The notes under the pieces are model-generated. The model was not told where the DNA came from and did no database searches. It worked only from the letters and a program-made list of their open reading frames with translations. A program made the position numbers and the translations under genes. 64,000 bases of DNA, taken from contig CM037871.1 of NCBI GenBank assembly GCA_021292105.1, forward strand, positions 52,304,700-52,368,699, given 5' to 3'. The DNA is from Anadara kagoshimensis (taxonomy: Eukaryota; Mollusca; Bivalvia; Arcoida; Arcidae). Within the stretch, counting starts at the first letter, position 1; every line of letters begins with the position of its first letter. Positions 1 to 11,742 of the stretch are shown piece after piece.

Positions 1-865
1 TTTATTCTGATTATTTCTTATGTTGTAAACCCTATAACACAGACATGTCAAAAATTTAGCACAGAGTTAACGAAAGAGTGCCAAATCGGCATCTCAACTC
101 ATTAGGGCACTTTGACCGCATTTCGGCATCTACTACCTATACCTAGCTTGCAGCAGCTTTTTTGTCACTAGCTGTCCATTTCACGAGCGCTTTGCAGCCG
201 AGTTTTGAATTCCTTTCGTTAGCTTAGTGCTATACTTTCGTCAGGTCTGTATCTGTATCATCTAGTCCTTGCACTACTTATCGGTCCTTGGTACTAATGA
301 CTGGTACTTCGTTATAATCCATCTTCCAGACAAAAAACCCAGTGTTTGACATAATCAACAACATTAACATTCTTTATCTGGTGGCTTAGAATATGACTAA
401 ATTTTAAATCAAAGGACTTTGTAGGTTTTGTTTTGTGATGTTTACATGTAATCCTGATATCCAGAACTATTTAACTTACTTGTATATTCCCGCAAATACG
501 GAAAGCAAATGTAAATGAAATGTGTTTTTAGATTTAAGATGGGTGTAGCTAGCTAGAAACAATCACTATTCCGGAACATGCAGCCAGTCCACACCAAAAA
601 CCTCAATCCCAAAAGCAAAGCAAAAACTTTTAAAACTGACAAATAAATATAAATAAAAATTTTGACAAGGAAAATGAGACGGACTTTCCGAACGGATAAT
701 CGCCTCCTGCATACATAGATGTAGCTTAATTCCGTTTGTGTTATTTATATCCTCTTTAAACACAAATAGGATTATAAATATTAGTACTATTGGAATGGTT
801 AAGGTTTCAATATCAAAGCACCTGTTATATTCTCTGTGATAAATACTTATCGTACAGTCTAAATA
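1..865. other. Upstream region of first array gene, gene-free
   Basis: I see no convincing coding exon here. Positions 590-720 carry a decayed minus-strand copy of the dispersed ~180-bp repeat found elsewhere in the window. A block at about 814-865 with CACCTGTT and ATTCTCT is shared with the 5' flanks of the second and third array genes, so it is probably promoter or 5' UTR. Confidence 0.4.
814..865 (+). promoter_or_regulatory. Conserved 5' flank of array gene 1
   Basis: The stretch has AAGCACCTGTT, then ATTCTCT, then TACTTATC just before the start codon. The same order occurs before gene 3 (14676-14727), and a shorter version (AAACACCTGTTGG, TTCTCT) before gene 2 (9470-9506). Conservation across paralogues whose introns no longer align suggests promoter or 5' UTR function. 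It contains an E-box-like CACCTG. No clear TATA box is seen here, unlike gene 3. Confidence 0.45.
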
Positions 866-2944
866 ATGGTAAAATTTAATCGTCCCTTCTTTGTGTTGCT
901 TATAACGGCTTCTATCTGCATACACTCATCAGATGCTGTTTTACCAAGAGATGTAGACTCTATTCGGTTTCTGGTCTCAGTAAATGTAACCTGGAGGTAA
1001 GGCTTTTTATTAAACGAAAATATGTATTTTTTAACTTATGGGACAAATTTTTGTTATTTCTTCATTTAGTTTTCCATTATTGTTTCTTATATGCTCTTAC
1101 ACATGCAGAACATATATCCTAACACCTTGAATGTTTAAGCATTTTGGTACATTCTAGATTTTGTAAAATGGCTTTTCAACATTTTAAGATAACACGACCC
1201 AAAGGACTAAATTAGTAATTATGATCACTTATTGGTCACTTTGCTAACATTATGATTATTAAATAATATACCAGTTTTAATTTTACAGCACTAGACGGAC
1301 GTTTCGGAATACAATGCCTCATCAGTAGTGCTTGGACCAAAATTATGAAATCAAAATTATTTTGAAGATGTTTAAAAGCTACCCAAAGGACCAAAATATA
1401 TTTTACCAAATTAAGCTAAGGAAATACTTTGCATGAGGGGGTATACCTTAGTTTTTGAGAAATTTCAAATTTTAACTTGCAGGAAATTTAGACAATTATA
1501 GTATATTTCTGACAATAATACGAAACTATTGCCTACTGAGTTGGTGATATCCTCGGGGCACCAGCCACCAGCAGAGATATCGGCTCAGGGGTTTAAATTA
1601 CATATTATACCAGTTTTAATTTTACAGCACTAGACGGCCGTTTCGGAATACAATTCCTCATCAGTAGTGCTTGGACCAAAATTATGAAAACAAAATTATT
1701 TTGAAGATGTTTTAAAGCTACCCAAAGGACCAAAATATATTTTACCAAATTAAGCTAAGGAAATACTTTGCATGAGGGATCAGAGACAATATTTGCCAAG
1801 CTCTTATTACTAAAGTCAATTTAGAGCTTGTTCCCGAAGGAACAATTGTGCAGGAACTTTATCAAAGGAACCAAAGTGGTGCTAACAATTATGTTTTCTA
1901 AGGGATATTCCAAGCCCTCAAAAAGTTAATGACCGTCATCACATAATTGTTGATAAGTGCAATGTTTCTATAAAATGCATTACCACAATTTGAAAACATG
2001 CATGTTTCCTTCCTGGGCATTGGCAGCTTCACCATTGCACGATTTAATGAACATAGATTACATAAAATGATTTTCAATGATTAAAAATCTATTAATTTGT
2101 AACAATATCTTTATTATCTTTAGGCCTTGCTTAGCAACTGTTGCCACGCCACCATTAAGACCAGGAGTAAAACACAATACCACTGACGCCATACACGTGG
2201 CTGAATGTGACCATGGCCCTCTAGACTTCAGAATAATGCCATCAAATGATCGTAATAGCCAAATGGTAAGGTTATATACGACAGAAAAGTCACGTTTGTA
2301 AATACCGGAAATTGGCATATATCGTTAGAGGAACAACAGGAGTATACGGTTTCTCTATTAATACACACATTAAAATATGAAAACTTAACTTTATTTCACT
2401 AAACAAAAGTCCATTAAGTATACATGTTAGTTTTAAATTATATAGGTTGTTCCTCATAAAATTGTTACTTGAAATCTCTAAACAGTATAGCGGGATATCC
2501 ATGATGTAAACAACTAATACACATTCAAAGAAAAAAACAATATTTAGTTTATATTTGGAACGAATGTTCAATTATTTCCTTGGCCTAAAATCCCACGACT
2601 TTGTTCTGTATTTTCGATTTTATGATTTTAGTCTTAAATACATTATTATGTTAACTACTATAACTATTATAACGATATGCGGAACTTACATTACTGTAGT
2701 TATTTAATATATTTTCTCTCTTGTTTTGTATATTACAAAGACAGTAGATTTGGTATTTCATTCGTCCACAATCGAAGACGCTTCTCCTCCAACATGCAGC
2801 ATAACATGGAATGGGTCATACCTAGTTCCGTCTCCAAAGAAGATGGACATGGCTTTACTTCCGGGTTGTTCCACTGCTGGCTCAAGGGAAGGACATAGTT
2901 TGACGTATTATTGGTTCTATATTCTTGAATGGACATTCCGATAA
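866..2944 (+). CDS. Small secreted Cys protein, array copy 1
   Basis: Three exons are read: 866-996, 2124-2265 and 2741-2944. Together they encode 158 aa with intron phases 2 and 0 and GT-AG borders (the last acceptor is AAAG). The start is the Met followed by a hydrophobic stretch (FFVLLITASICI) ending near SSDA, a likely signal peptide. The mature part has VDSIRFLVSVN, CLATVATPPLRPG, CDHGPLDF, then VDLVFHSS, WNGSYLVPSPKKMD, LLPGC and TYYWFYILEWTF. Four cysteines are shared by all copies and could form two disulphides; WNGS is a possible N-glycosylation site. I do not recognise the family and assign no function. It is the first of four tandem copies, so local duplication is clear. Intron 1 holds a duplicated 170-bp repeat. 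Confidence 0.8.
1266..1778. repeat. Direct repeat of ~173 bp in intron 1
   Basis: Two near-identical segments, 1266-1438 and 1606-1778, both contain CACTAGACGG, TTTCGGAATACAA and TCATCAGTAGTGC and run into TTTGCATGAGGG. Single-base differences are few, so the duplication is recent. Weaker copies of the core lie at 23625-23710 (plus) and about 21350-21400 (minus), showing it is a dispersed family. No coding is seen. Confidence 0.8.
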
Positions 2945-3035
2945 AACGTCGAGCTCAGTGTTTTCTATCGATCTGTAATAAATATGATCATTAAATCGAA
3001 TTGCACTTTTTGTTGAATCACTTTTCTTTAGGCCC

Positions 3036-3243
3036 TGTTTCTCCAAAGAAAATGGAAATGCCTCTGCTTCCGGGTTGATCTTTTGCGGGAAGGTTAGAGT
3101 TTGACGTATTATTGGTTCTATATTCTTGAATGTACATTCCGATGAAACGCCGAATCCATGGTTTGCTATCTATCTGTAATGAATATGTTTTTAAAATCGA
3201 ACTGCACATTTTGTTGAATAATTTCTCTTAAGGCCCATTTTGT
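3036..3243 (+). pseudogene. Partial duplicate of array exon 3
   Basis: Positions 2828-3035 (the second half of exon 3 of copy 1 plus its 3' flank) are repeated directly as 3036-3243. The duplicate keeps CTCCAAAGAA, CTTCCGGGTTG and the TATTATTGGTTCTATATTC segment, and the flank (CTATCTGTAATGAATATG). It stops right after LLPG because the Cys codon region reads TGA, and it lacks the N-terminal half. It is a pseudo-exon from a ~205-bp tandem duplication, useful as a sign of the unequal exchange that built the array. Confidence 0.8.
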
Positions 3244-4940
3244 CAAGCGTTTGTAATAAAAGAAGTCATTGACATTCAAATGAAACAGGAATGCATTTGT
3301 TAATAGCTGTCGCGACCAAAAAATAAAACAACAAAGAAACAAACATTATACAAGGCAAAACATATTACATATTAAAACATAACATAACATGTGAAAACAT
3401 AACCAATTTCAGCCAAGCATTGATATAATAACAGAATAATGTTCAATTGTACATGTGTGGTTATAGTACACATCCGTCCCATTTTTCAGGGATGAAGCTT
3501 AACTATTTTGAGTTTGGGGCCCAGCTCACTTCAGTAAAGAAGTTTTAGTAGTAATAAATGGCTAAAATGTTTATATATTAAGGGGTCCAAACTGATTTTT
3601 AGAAGCCATTGGCAACTGGGCCCCTGCTAATCTTTATCCCTGTTTTTATAACAAATAAACCATATTAATTATAATTGCATGCACTTAACTGCTATACAAG
3701 TCTACAACCAATAAGTCGAAAGATTAAAATCGACATAAATGAAAAAATGTTTGGGTGAGTGAATGGTGCTTTTGTGTGAATATTTTTATGTAAAATGTTT
3801 AAAATAATTAAAACATATGAAAAACCGACTTGATTCTTATTCACAACAAAAACCAAAGAGAGTTAACTATTACAATTAAATGTACAATTTTAATTTTAAA
3901 TAAAAGAATGAGTCGGTGAAATATTTCAAAAGGTTTCTTTCCAAATTACGAGTAAAAGTCATACCATCGCCGTCACAATTAATATTTATTCATGAACCGA
4001 AATAAAAATGAAAAAATGTTCTCATAATTCAAACCTTCAACTCGTCCTTGTAATACTTACTGGTTATTTGCACTTATAAACTGGTGATTGTTATGGTGTA
4101 TAACCTTGACCGTATTTTTCTATTACACGATCATGATTATTACGAGGTAGATTAATCTCATGGCCTTGAATTTAAAAGTAGTTTAAAGTGATGAAATACT
4201 GTTACCTTGCCACATATACCGGGTTTCTTTCAATACTGCAAACAGTAAGCGTAAAGACGTGGCGCATTAATATTGAAAGTCTACGCTATTAAGGCCCTCA
4301 AAACATTTATGACTGTCATGAGGATATGATGTTTTAAAGAAGGAGATGACTTTTGCATTTATCAACCAGATATCAAAAGCGAGTTAAATAAATAAAATAA
4401 AAAATAAAATCTCGATTGATAGATGACACTAGCTTTAAATTGTTATGACACGTTGAAAGAGTTTGTGTGCGAATAGCTCAATATTGATAGATAATATTAT
4501 CATTAAAGAGAATAGAGAAAATTGTGACTAAGATTGCATTGTACTATACAATTAATGAAATTTAGTGAAATTTAAAAAGCGCAATTCTATGCCAAATAAA
4601 CCTTCAGTTATGTTTAACCACTTAATAGAATTTTTCAGATACATCATATTGCACGATGCATGATACGACAACAAAATTAAGTTGAACTATTCAAAGACAT
4701 AAAAATAATAAAAACGCATTCTTTCTTAGGTCTACTTTAATTTTCTCGAAAAACCGTTGACAAATTAACAAATGTGCAAGAGTTATCCCCTTTTATATTA
4801 TGCCTTCGTTATCAGATTTCTGAAGATAAAAGCCTATTTTGACTGATCTATCATCTAATTTATTTATTGTAGTCTCGTCTCGATATCTTCAAAAACTTGA
4901 GTCTCTCAACCAGTCATTTTCTAAAAATAATATCCAGCTA
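3244..4940. other. Gene-free intergenic stretch
   Basis: AT-rich DNA without a supportable gene. It contains one short palindromic element (3487-3642) and nothing else I can name. Confidence 0.5.
3487..3642. mobile_element. Short palindromic MITE-like repeat
   Basis: The ends CAGGGATGAAGCTTA and TAATCTTTATCCCTG are imperfect inverted repeats, with GGGGCCCAG and CTGGGCCCC as further inner paired blocks. At 156 bp with no coding capacity it fits a MITE. A target duplication is not clean (T-runs on both sides). Confidence 0.5.
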
Positions 4941-5235
4941 GAAGGGGGTTTTACCGGAATAATTGCGAAAATCCAGAATAATCAGACCAAATCCGGAATA
5001 AACCAAATTGATCCGGAATAATCAGGTAAAGTCCGGAATAAACCGGTAAAATCCGGAATAATCAGGCAAAATCCGGAATAATCAAGCAAAATCCGGAATA
5101 ATTGGACTATTTTGTTACGGTAAGTTTTCCGTAATCTAAAAATTACGGTAAGTGTCTGATTATTCCGGAGAATGACCGATTATTACGGAAAAAGTCTAAT
5201 TATTCCGGCAAATGTCCAATAGTCTGGTGGAAAAA
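4941..5235. repeat. Left TIR with CCGGAATAAT subrepeats
   Basis: After the terminal GAAGGGGG block, TCCGGAATAATCAG-like units recur about every 20 bp, then switch to the inverted orientation (GATTATTCCGG) near 5155-5215. The segment therefore has its own internal palindromic organisation. The right end (about 8610-8948) mirrors it. Confidence 0.75.
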
Positions 5236-6017
5236 AAATGAAATTTTACAATAGGGGGACATGAGTGTTCAAGCTGGCAACATAGCTGTCTTATATCATC
5301 ATAGGTTAGGGGTCAAGAATCAACCTGTTGCCAAGCTGATCGACCTTTGGTTTATAGATAAAAGGTCAAGGTCAGATAGTGGTTTTTCCCCAAAAATTAA
5401 TCTTTATTAGTTTATAGCTGTCCATATATATAACTTTCTAAGATTTAAATAAATCAAATCAAATCTGTTCTCATGCAATCTAGCATTTCGTGTATTTTAA
5501 CATTGACTTGGAAGCTAATTGAGACTGTTTAGGCTAAAATTTAAATATTTCAATGTTATTTTTCAAAATTCTGACACAAGCTTCAAGATAGAATAAAATA
5601 AAAGTATACATTCAACATCAAAGCATGAATCAAAATGCTAAAATATAATTCTTTTGCAAATACATGACTGTGATTAAAACAAATATATTGTTTAAACCCA
5701 GCTAATAATTTGAAATTTATTAAAAGTTTAAAATCAAAGTACTGCAAGTACTGTAATCGGCAAGGCATAGTCACGAGAATCTCTGAAATCTATCAGTCAC
5801 ATCTAACGATTTCTTTTCATTCATCAATATCACTATCTGTGGCATTATCATTCAAAGGGTTCAACCAATCAACGGTTCAACGGTCCCATTGCAAGTGCAT
5901 GCAGCCACCCACTTTAAATTGTATGCCCTACATGTACATTTTGTAGTGCAACATGATTTATATTTACATTTCAGCAATGCATGACATGATTTTGGTTAAG
6001 GTTATTTTCTCATTAAA

Positions 6018-6352
6018 TACCCCTACTGTAGCTCGATTGGTATAGCGCTCACTCCCCGTATGTGGTGAGTCCTGGGTTCGAGCCCTAGTTGGGTCTGACC
6101 AAGACTTGAAATAAGGTAGTGACTGTTCTTGTGCTAAACACTCGGTATTTAGTAACGAAAGTCACGAAATCCTTTGAGAGAGATATTAAAATCCGATGCC
6201 CCGTGCCAAGGCAGGTGTAACATGTTAAGGAACTTTTCATGCACATTTCCCTAAGTTCACTGCAAAGGTAAAAATTTCTGCCACTGGTGACGTCTTGATA
6301 TGACTGAAATACGTAAAAGCCCGTAAAACCCCATGCAATCAATCAATTTATA
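6018..6352 (+). mobile_element. tRNA-derived SINE with 14-bp target duplication
   Basis: The head carries an A-box-like GTAGCTCGATTGGTATAGCG and a B box GGTTCGAGCCC, i.e. an RNA polymerase III promoter from a tRNA. The body follows with GGGTCTGACCAAGACTTGA and the end carries TGGTGACGTCTTGATATG. The 14-bp sequence ATTTTCTCATTAAA flanks it at 6004-6017 and 6353-6366, proving retroposition. Related copies lie at 19690-20003, 23018-23280 and 29237-29465. Confidence 0.9.
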
Positions 6353-6679
6353 ATTTTCTCATTAAAACTGTTTTTAAGTCACATTCAGACTCGCACTAAC
6401 TTAACTGTCCGAGAATAATCGTGAACATCAGGAAAATACTTAAGTCCAAAAAGTTAAGTTTTGTTCATGATCCTTTGACCTGTAATTGTCTTAGGAAAGT
6501 TAAAGTTCAAAGTAAGATTTAAGCAAAAAAAATAATAAGTTTAATTTGTGAAAAAAAACTCAGATTTAAGTATAAAAACTAGTATTGTTCGTGGTCTTGT
6601 TGCCAGATGACAAGACAAAATTAGTAACGAAAAGTTTATGGTGGATCACAAAACAAGGACGTTTTGAAACATAAACACA

Positions 6680-6960
6680 AAAGCGACATTGGGAATGGAT
6701 AGGTCACACCATCAAGACACCTGCCAACAACATCACAAGACTTTGAAATGGAACAAACAAGAATAAAATACACCTTGAGACAAGTTACTTGAATTGAAAC
6801 AGAGGAGGTAAAATTGTGCAGAACAGAGCCAGTTTGAGGGATTTTGTCGATGGACTAACCTCCACTAGGAGTGAAAGGCATACAGTACGCAAGTTAGTGA
6901 GACTAGCACCATCCGTGTGATGGGAGATCTGGAACAAATACCAGGTATAACTAAATGCAG
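6680..6960 (+). mobile_element. LINE ORF2 C-terminal relic
   Basis: Conceptual pieces read WEWIGHTIKTPANNITRL and, further on, QNRASLRDFVDGLTSTRS. These resemble the extreme C-terminus of endonuclease/reverse-transcriptase proteins of RTE-like LINEs (usual WIGHTLRKP and QDRxxWR..V..LCSTR patterns). Stops and frame changes separate the pieces, so this is a short dead 3' fragment. Confidence 0.6.
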
Positions 6961-7099
6961 CCCGGCAAACAACAGTTTAATAGTGTGCACGTTGAATATG
7001 TAGGTCGGTTGCATATGATGTTGGAAGCAAATTTTCAATTGTACTTTTCCCCTGAGAGGAACAGTTTACATCGTAGATAAGAAATCCTCGCTAGGTACA

Positions 7100-7480
7100 T
7101 TCAATGAAGGGATCTGCACTCACAAGTTCAGAAAAAAATCCCTCTTGCAAGAGTGGGAAGAAGACCTGTGTTTTCCCTGGAAACACGGAATACTGTATTT
7201 AGAATGTCCAGAAAGTTAATTGACAGCCTTGCAGTCTGTAATTGCATGGAATACTGGGAGCTTATTCCTCTCCAGAGGTGATAATTTTATGCTATGAACA
7301 GGGACGAACTTTAGATGTCCCCGTCTGGAATCATACTTCTTCATTTAAAAGCAACAGAAGAATAAGGTCATCAGTATCACGACAGACAACAACTGTTCTT
7401 TTATAGCCTTGCATGTAAGCATCAACACCATGGGGAACACTTCTAGTATCGGCTTCCTTGTGTAAAGCTTTAAAAACGGT
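7100..7480 (-). pseudogene. Relic of transposon-associated HEEADTR-type protein
   Basis: Read on the minus strand, 7462-7349 gives EADTRSVPHGVDAYMQGYKR followed by TVVVCRDTDDLILLLL. Then 7262-7217 gives LPVFHAITDCKAVN followed by SGHSK. I recall the ordered pair EADTR...DTDVLVLL and LLPFHALTGCDT...GK from repeat-encoded uncharacterised proteins common in invertebrate genomes. Frames are interrupted. It is the only recognisable coding within the 4.0 kb TIR element and is probably what the element once encoded. Confidence 0.55.
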
Positions 7481-8609
7481 TACACTTCTTCCTCTTTATG
7501 AATTAAACATGCTGTCTGTTGGACCTCCTGATACCCTCAGCTAAGCCAAGAAGTGTCTTGGATTACTACGAGATCCTATTTGTTTTCTTGGTGACTTATA
7601 AAATCTTACCAATTTGATGGCAGAGGGACATTTTAGTTATCAATAATTCTTCTAACAGAACGGGGACCTGATCCTCTTTTATCTCTAGATGGTTTCACCT
7701 TTTATGGATTAGTTGTCATATCTATCATAATGACATTTATCTTTCGCGTGGATAAACAGTTTGTGCGTTTCCTAATTCGCCGAATGTATTGATGTCTTTC
7801 CGTGTTCCCAGTACTACAACTAAAGTTTGACCATTAATTATGTTGGTAGTAATGTCTCCATGCAAACTTCTTCCTCAGGGTATTTTGAAGATCCGACTCG
7901 TCGGCTGCAGATAACAAGGGTCCTGATGTATCAGGTATAGAAAGCGACACTGGGAATAGTTCGTGTTTCAACAGTTCACTAATATTTCCACCAGAAAAAG
8001 AGAACACACTTGATAGTATTATACAGATACAGTCATTATAGCTAATCAAATCTTTCAGTACCACCAGTACTTTGATTTCTTTTTTTTTAAAAAAGTGGAT
8101 ACGTATATAAATACGGGCAATATGATTCAGCAAAATTATTTTAACAGAAGTCTAAAGTTTTGTTAAACAATTTCAAATGCACAAATGTGTTTATACTAGT
8201 ATTTATTTGCCACAATTAATCATATTTGTAAAGGTCAAATTTGTGCACACGTCTAATCTTATTTTTTTATGGGAAACTTTGAAAATAAGTGACTGAATTA
8301 GTTGGATATGACTTTCTTTTAATTTGAAGATACCACTTACATATTTAGAAGACAAAATGTATGAAGAAAAACTTCTGTAAGCCACCTTGAATTTGTGTAT
8401 AGGTCAATATGGGCATTTTCACTTGAACTTTGCACCCATTGACCTTTAGCTGCCCCCACAATGGCCCCTGGGTGAAATCTTGCTTGGCAACAAGCCGATT
8501 CTACCAAAGTAAAGTTCAAAGAAGGTTATGACATAACTTGCCACCTTTGAACACGTTGTCCTCCCTACATCGAAAAATAAGCGGTTTTTTCAAAATCCTC
8601 TACCAGACT

Positions 8610-8948
8610 ACAATTATTACGGGAAATTTTCTAAAAAATAATATATTTTTTTAAAAATTTTACCGTAATAATTGGACATTTGCCGGAATAATTAGATTTT
8701 TACCGTTATAATCAGTCTTTTACCGGAATAATCAGACAAGTTACCGTAATAATCAGACACTTGCCGGAATTTTTAGAATCCGTAAAATTTACCGTAAAAA
8801 TATTCTTATTATTCCGGATTTTGACCAATTATTCCGGATTTTGTCTAAAAATTCTGGAATTGATCTAAATATTCCGGATTTTCGCAAAGATTACGGAAAG
8901 TGTCTTACTATTCCGGAATTTAGCAATTATTCCGGTAAAACCCCCTTC
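8610..8948. repeat. Right TIR with CCGGAATAAT subrepeats
   Basis: Mirror of the left end: TTGCCGGAATAATTAG-type units, then inverted TATTCCGGATTTTG units, ending TTCCGGTAAAACCCCCTTC and flanked by TA. It is longer and more diverged than the left arm. Confidence 0.75.
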
Positions 8949-9506
8949 TAACGCACGTGTGCAGGGATATACATGTAGTTTCCATTTCATCAGAAAACCT
9001 TTTGCAACCATTCTGGTTCTCATCAATTTTTCATACAGGATTCTATTATAATTCGTTTGTCATTTCATGACTTTTAAAATATTTTTCTCTTTCTTTGCCA
9101 TTTTTACGAGCCATTTGGGCACTCTACAGACAGTGTTTGTCCGTGATACGTTTCTACTTAGCCTGATATTTATTAAATAGGTTGTTAAGAAACGTCAAAT
9201 CATTGCTTTAGTTTACACTAGATTGCTGAACTGTGAAGGGTTAGGGTTATCTAGTCAATTTGTAATTGTTCCACTTAACTATAATAATGATTTCAAAGTA
9301 ATTGGTTAGGTTACATCTCCAATCAAACAGCAAATGATTAGCTATATATTTAGTATTTTGTTCGAGATTCTGTGTCACCATCTTTGTTAAACTTATAACG
9401 TTTTTGTGAAAATTGAAATTTAGACATAAACTATATCGAATTTATTTCTCTGTTGATATTGACCTTTTCAAAACACCTGTTGGTTTCTCTATGGCGTTCA
9501 ATAAGA

Positions 9507-11742
9507 ATGGTTAAATTAAATCCTGTCTTGTTTGTGTTGGTTACGGTTTCTATCTACATACAGTTATATGATGCTGTTTCACCAAGAGATGTCGTGTCTA
9601 TCCGATTTCTGGTCGCAGTCAATGACACATGGGGGTAAGAGTTTTACTACTGAAACCATTTTCCTTGTTTCCAAGTTCTTATTGTTATATTGGACACATT
9701 GACCAATTAATTAACGTAATAATGAAATAGTGTATAATACAAATACATCAAAAATCACCCCACAGCTGTCCCCCTCCACATACACGAAATTAAAAAGACA
9801 TTTATGTTTAATTTAGTACAAAAAGATTGTTTTGACCACAAAACTGAACAACCAATTGAGGGCAAAAGTTATAATAATGCTCACTGTATTACACACAGAC
9901 ATGTGACAGCATGTCATAAGTGATATATAAAATGTCCTGATTTGACGTTGATTTGCTTTGTATATTTAATCAAATATAATCTGGTAACGGACACATAAAA
10001 CAAATAAAAATGAATTTTAATTCTCTGTTTCACGGTTTGGAGTATAGACGTCGCGTAGTTACAATTAAGTCATGTGTTCCTGTGTGCAGGTACACGAACC
10101 TTAATTTGTTTACAAAACAAAGTGTCACAATTCATTGATGTTGTTCTTTTTATTGTTTATAGCATTTGCTATGGATCTCCTCACACAATGAAATCATTAT
10201 AAATATGGATTTGTTTTAGTGATAGAACTGTAATTTTTGCCCCACCCCACACACACAACTGCAAATAACCAGTCGTCGAAAATCGACCTTCGATTTGATT
10301 TGTTTATACCCCCCGCTTAAAAAGTGTGTGTGTGTGTGTGTGAGGGGGGGGGGGTATATAGTGATTTTATTTGTTTTTATAGTATACTTAACCTTATTTG
10401 AATTAGAATGACGATAATTGTCTCGCATTTAAGGATTTCCGACCGTAAAGTCGAAACTGTCGGCTACGCGCACCAGGTAAATCTCAAAATCTTTAGATAC
10501 AAGACATTTATCTCCTACTTAAAAGTTCTAAGTTGAAAAATGTCCACATTTTAACCGGACTATTGAAAGCAAGCCAAAAGTACTAGGTGCAATAAGATAT
10601 ATCCATTTTAAATATTTACTTTTCGTTAACAAGGTCATGCATAGCAACCGTTGCCACGCCGCCACTGAAACCAGGAGTAAAGCATAATTCCACTGACGCC
10701 ATACATGTAGCTAAATGTGACCATGGTCCTCTGGACTTTAACATAATGACAGGCAAAGACGGATATAGCCAAATGGTAAGGGTATCCTTACACTGCCATA
10801 TGTCAACCACAATTATACATGCACGATTTCATGACTTTGGTTTCAAAACTGATAGATGAGCTAAATATATTTTATATGTTTTAATTAGTATGATCCAGAT
10901 AGTATTACCGGGTATATGAATCCATATATTTACAATATGACTGCATCTCTCTTCGATGAAACATGCAGAAGCAATTGTATTGCACTTCTCGTTGAAAGAC
11001 AATTGGGGTCATCGCCTTTGATATGTATTAATTTTCCGCAAGATGAGTTGTGTCCCCAGCAGGATCGCATGGTCATGTGTCATGTGAGATAGTACTATCA
11101 AGAGTTGAAACAAATATTGGTACAAAATATTAATCGAAAGAAAGTACTGTAAATATCGGAAATGACAATTCTGCTCGTGGTATTTCAAGAGGTAATGCAA
11201 GATAGTGTGGCACATGAAAATTCGATTTCGCCCTTCATTTTGACGTCCCATCATTTTATGTCCCTTTCATTGTCAGTTTTGACTTCACATTTGGCGGATG
11301 TAGCATAGCTAGCTAGACAGGAGATGTTTACCATTAAGGAGCAAACTCGGTCTCACTTCCCCGGAGGTAGTTCATGTGCTTAAATTAACAGTACTAGTAA
11401 TCAAAGTTTTTGCTTTGCTTTTTTTGGATTCTTAGTTGAACAACCTGAACTGGCATGTCCATGTTTTATTTTTAAAGATAAACGTAAATTTGAATCTAAA
11501 TCATACTTACTAGTTTTAAGTCTTTGTATATTTAACAGTCAGTTGATGTGGTATTTCACTCCTCTGTAATAGAAGACGCTGGTCCCCCAGAATGCAGCAT
11601 ACAATGGAATGGAACCTACCTCGTCCCGACGCCAAAGAAAATGGATTTGTCTTTACTGCCAGGTTGTTCTATTAAGGACTCGCGTGAAGGGTATCACGTG
11701 ACTTATTACTGGTTCTACATTCTTGAATGGACATTCGGGTGA
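9507..11742 (+). CDS. Small secreted Cys protein, array copy 2
   Basis: Exons 9507-9634, 10634-10775 and 11539-11742 encode 157 aa with the same phases (2, 0) as copy 1. The start is the Met of MVKLNPVLFVLVTVSIYI, a likely signal peptide; an upstream in-frame Met at 9453 is ignored because paralogues align only from 9507. Mature motifs are VVSIRFLVAVNDTWG, CIATVATPPLKPG, CDHGPLDF, WNGTYLVPTPKKMD, LLPGC and TYYWFYILEWTFG. Two possible N-glycosylation sites (NDT, NGT) are present. All frames are open, so it looks functional. Function unknown. Confidence 0.85.
10329..10354. repeat. GT microsatellite with G-run
   Basis: A (TG)n tract runs directly into a run of ten G inside intron 1 of array copy 2. 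Confidence 0.9.
11270..11450 (+). repeat. Dispersed ~180-bp repeat, plus copy
   Basis: Marker strings are GCTAGCTAGACAGGAGATG, GGTCTCACTTCCC, AGTTCATGTG and AAAGTTTTTGCTTTGC. Similar order is seen at 16310-16500, 20405-20590, 31620-31800 and 62205-62300, and in reverse at 13620-13800 and 20745-20880. I see no coding, TIR or pol III boxes; superfamily unknown. Confidence 0.6.

Larger units (their letters stand above)
4941..8948. mobile_element. 4.0 kb TIR element, TA-flanked, decayed
   Basis: Both ends begin GAAGGGGGTTTTACCGG in inverted orientation (first 25 bases identical) and are flanked by TA, as for Tc1/mariner-like insertions. Behind each end lie 280-370 bp of degenerate subrepeats built on TCCGGAATAATCAG. 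These probably served as protein-binding sites. The interior holds a minus-strand coding relic (7100-7480), a SINE (6018-6352) and a LINE fragment (6680-6960). Coding is heavily decayed, so the element is old. A nonautonomous derivative is also possible. The superfamily is not certain. Confidence 0.7.

Noticed and set aside
566-925. 119-aa minus-strand open frame
   Set aside because: It runs antisense to the first exon of array copy 1 and through a repeat copy; no protein pattern.
3018-3209. 63-aa minus-strand frame
   Set aside because: Antisense of the duplicated pseudo-exon of the secreted-protein array.
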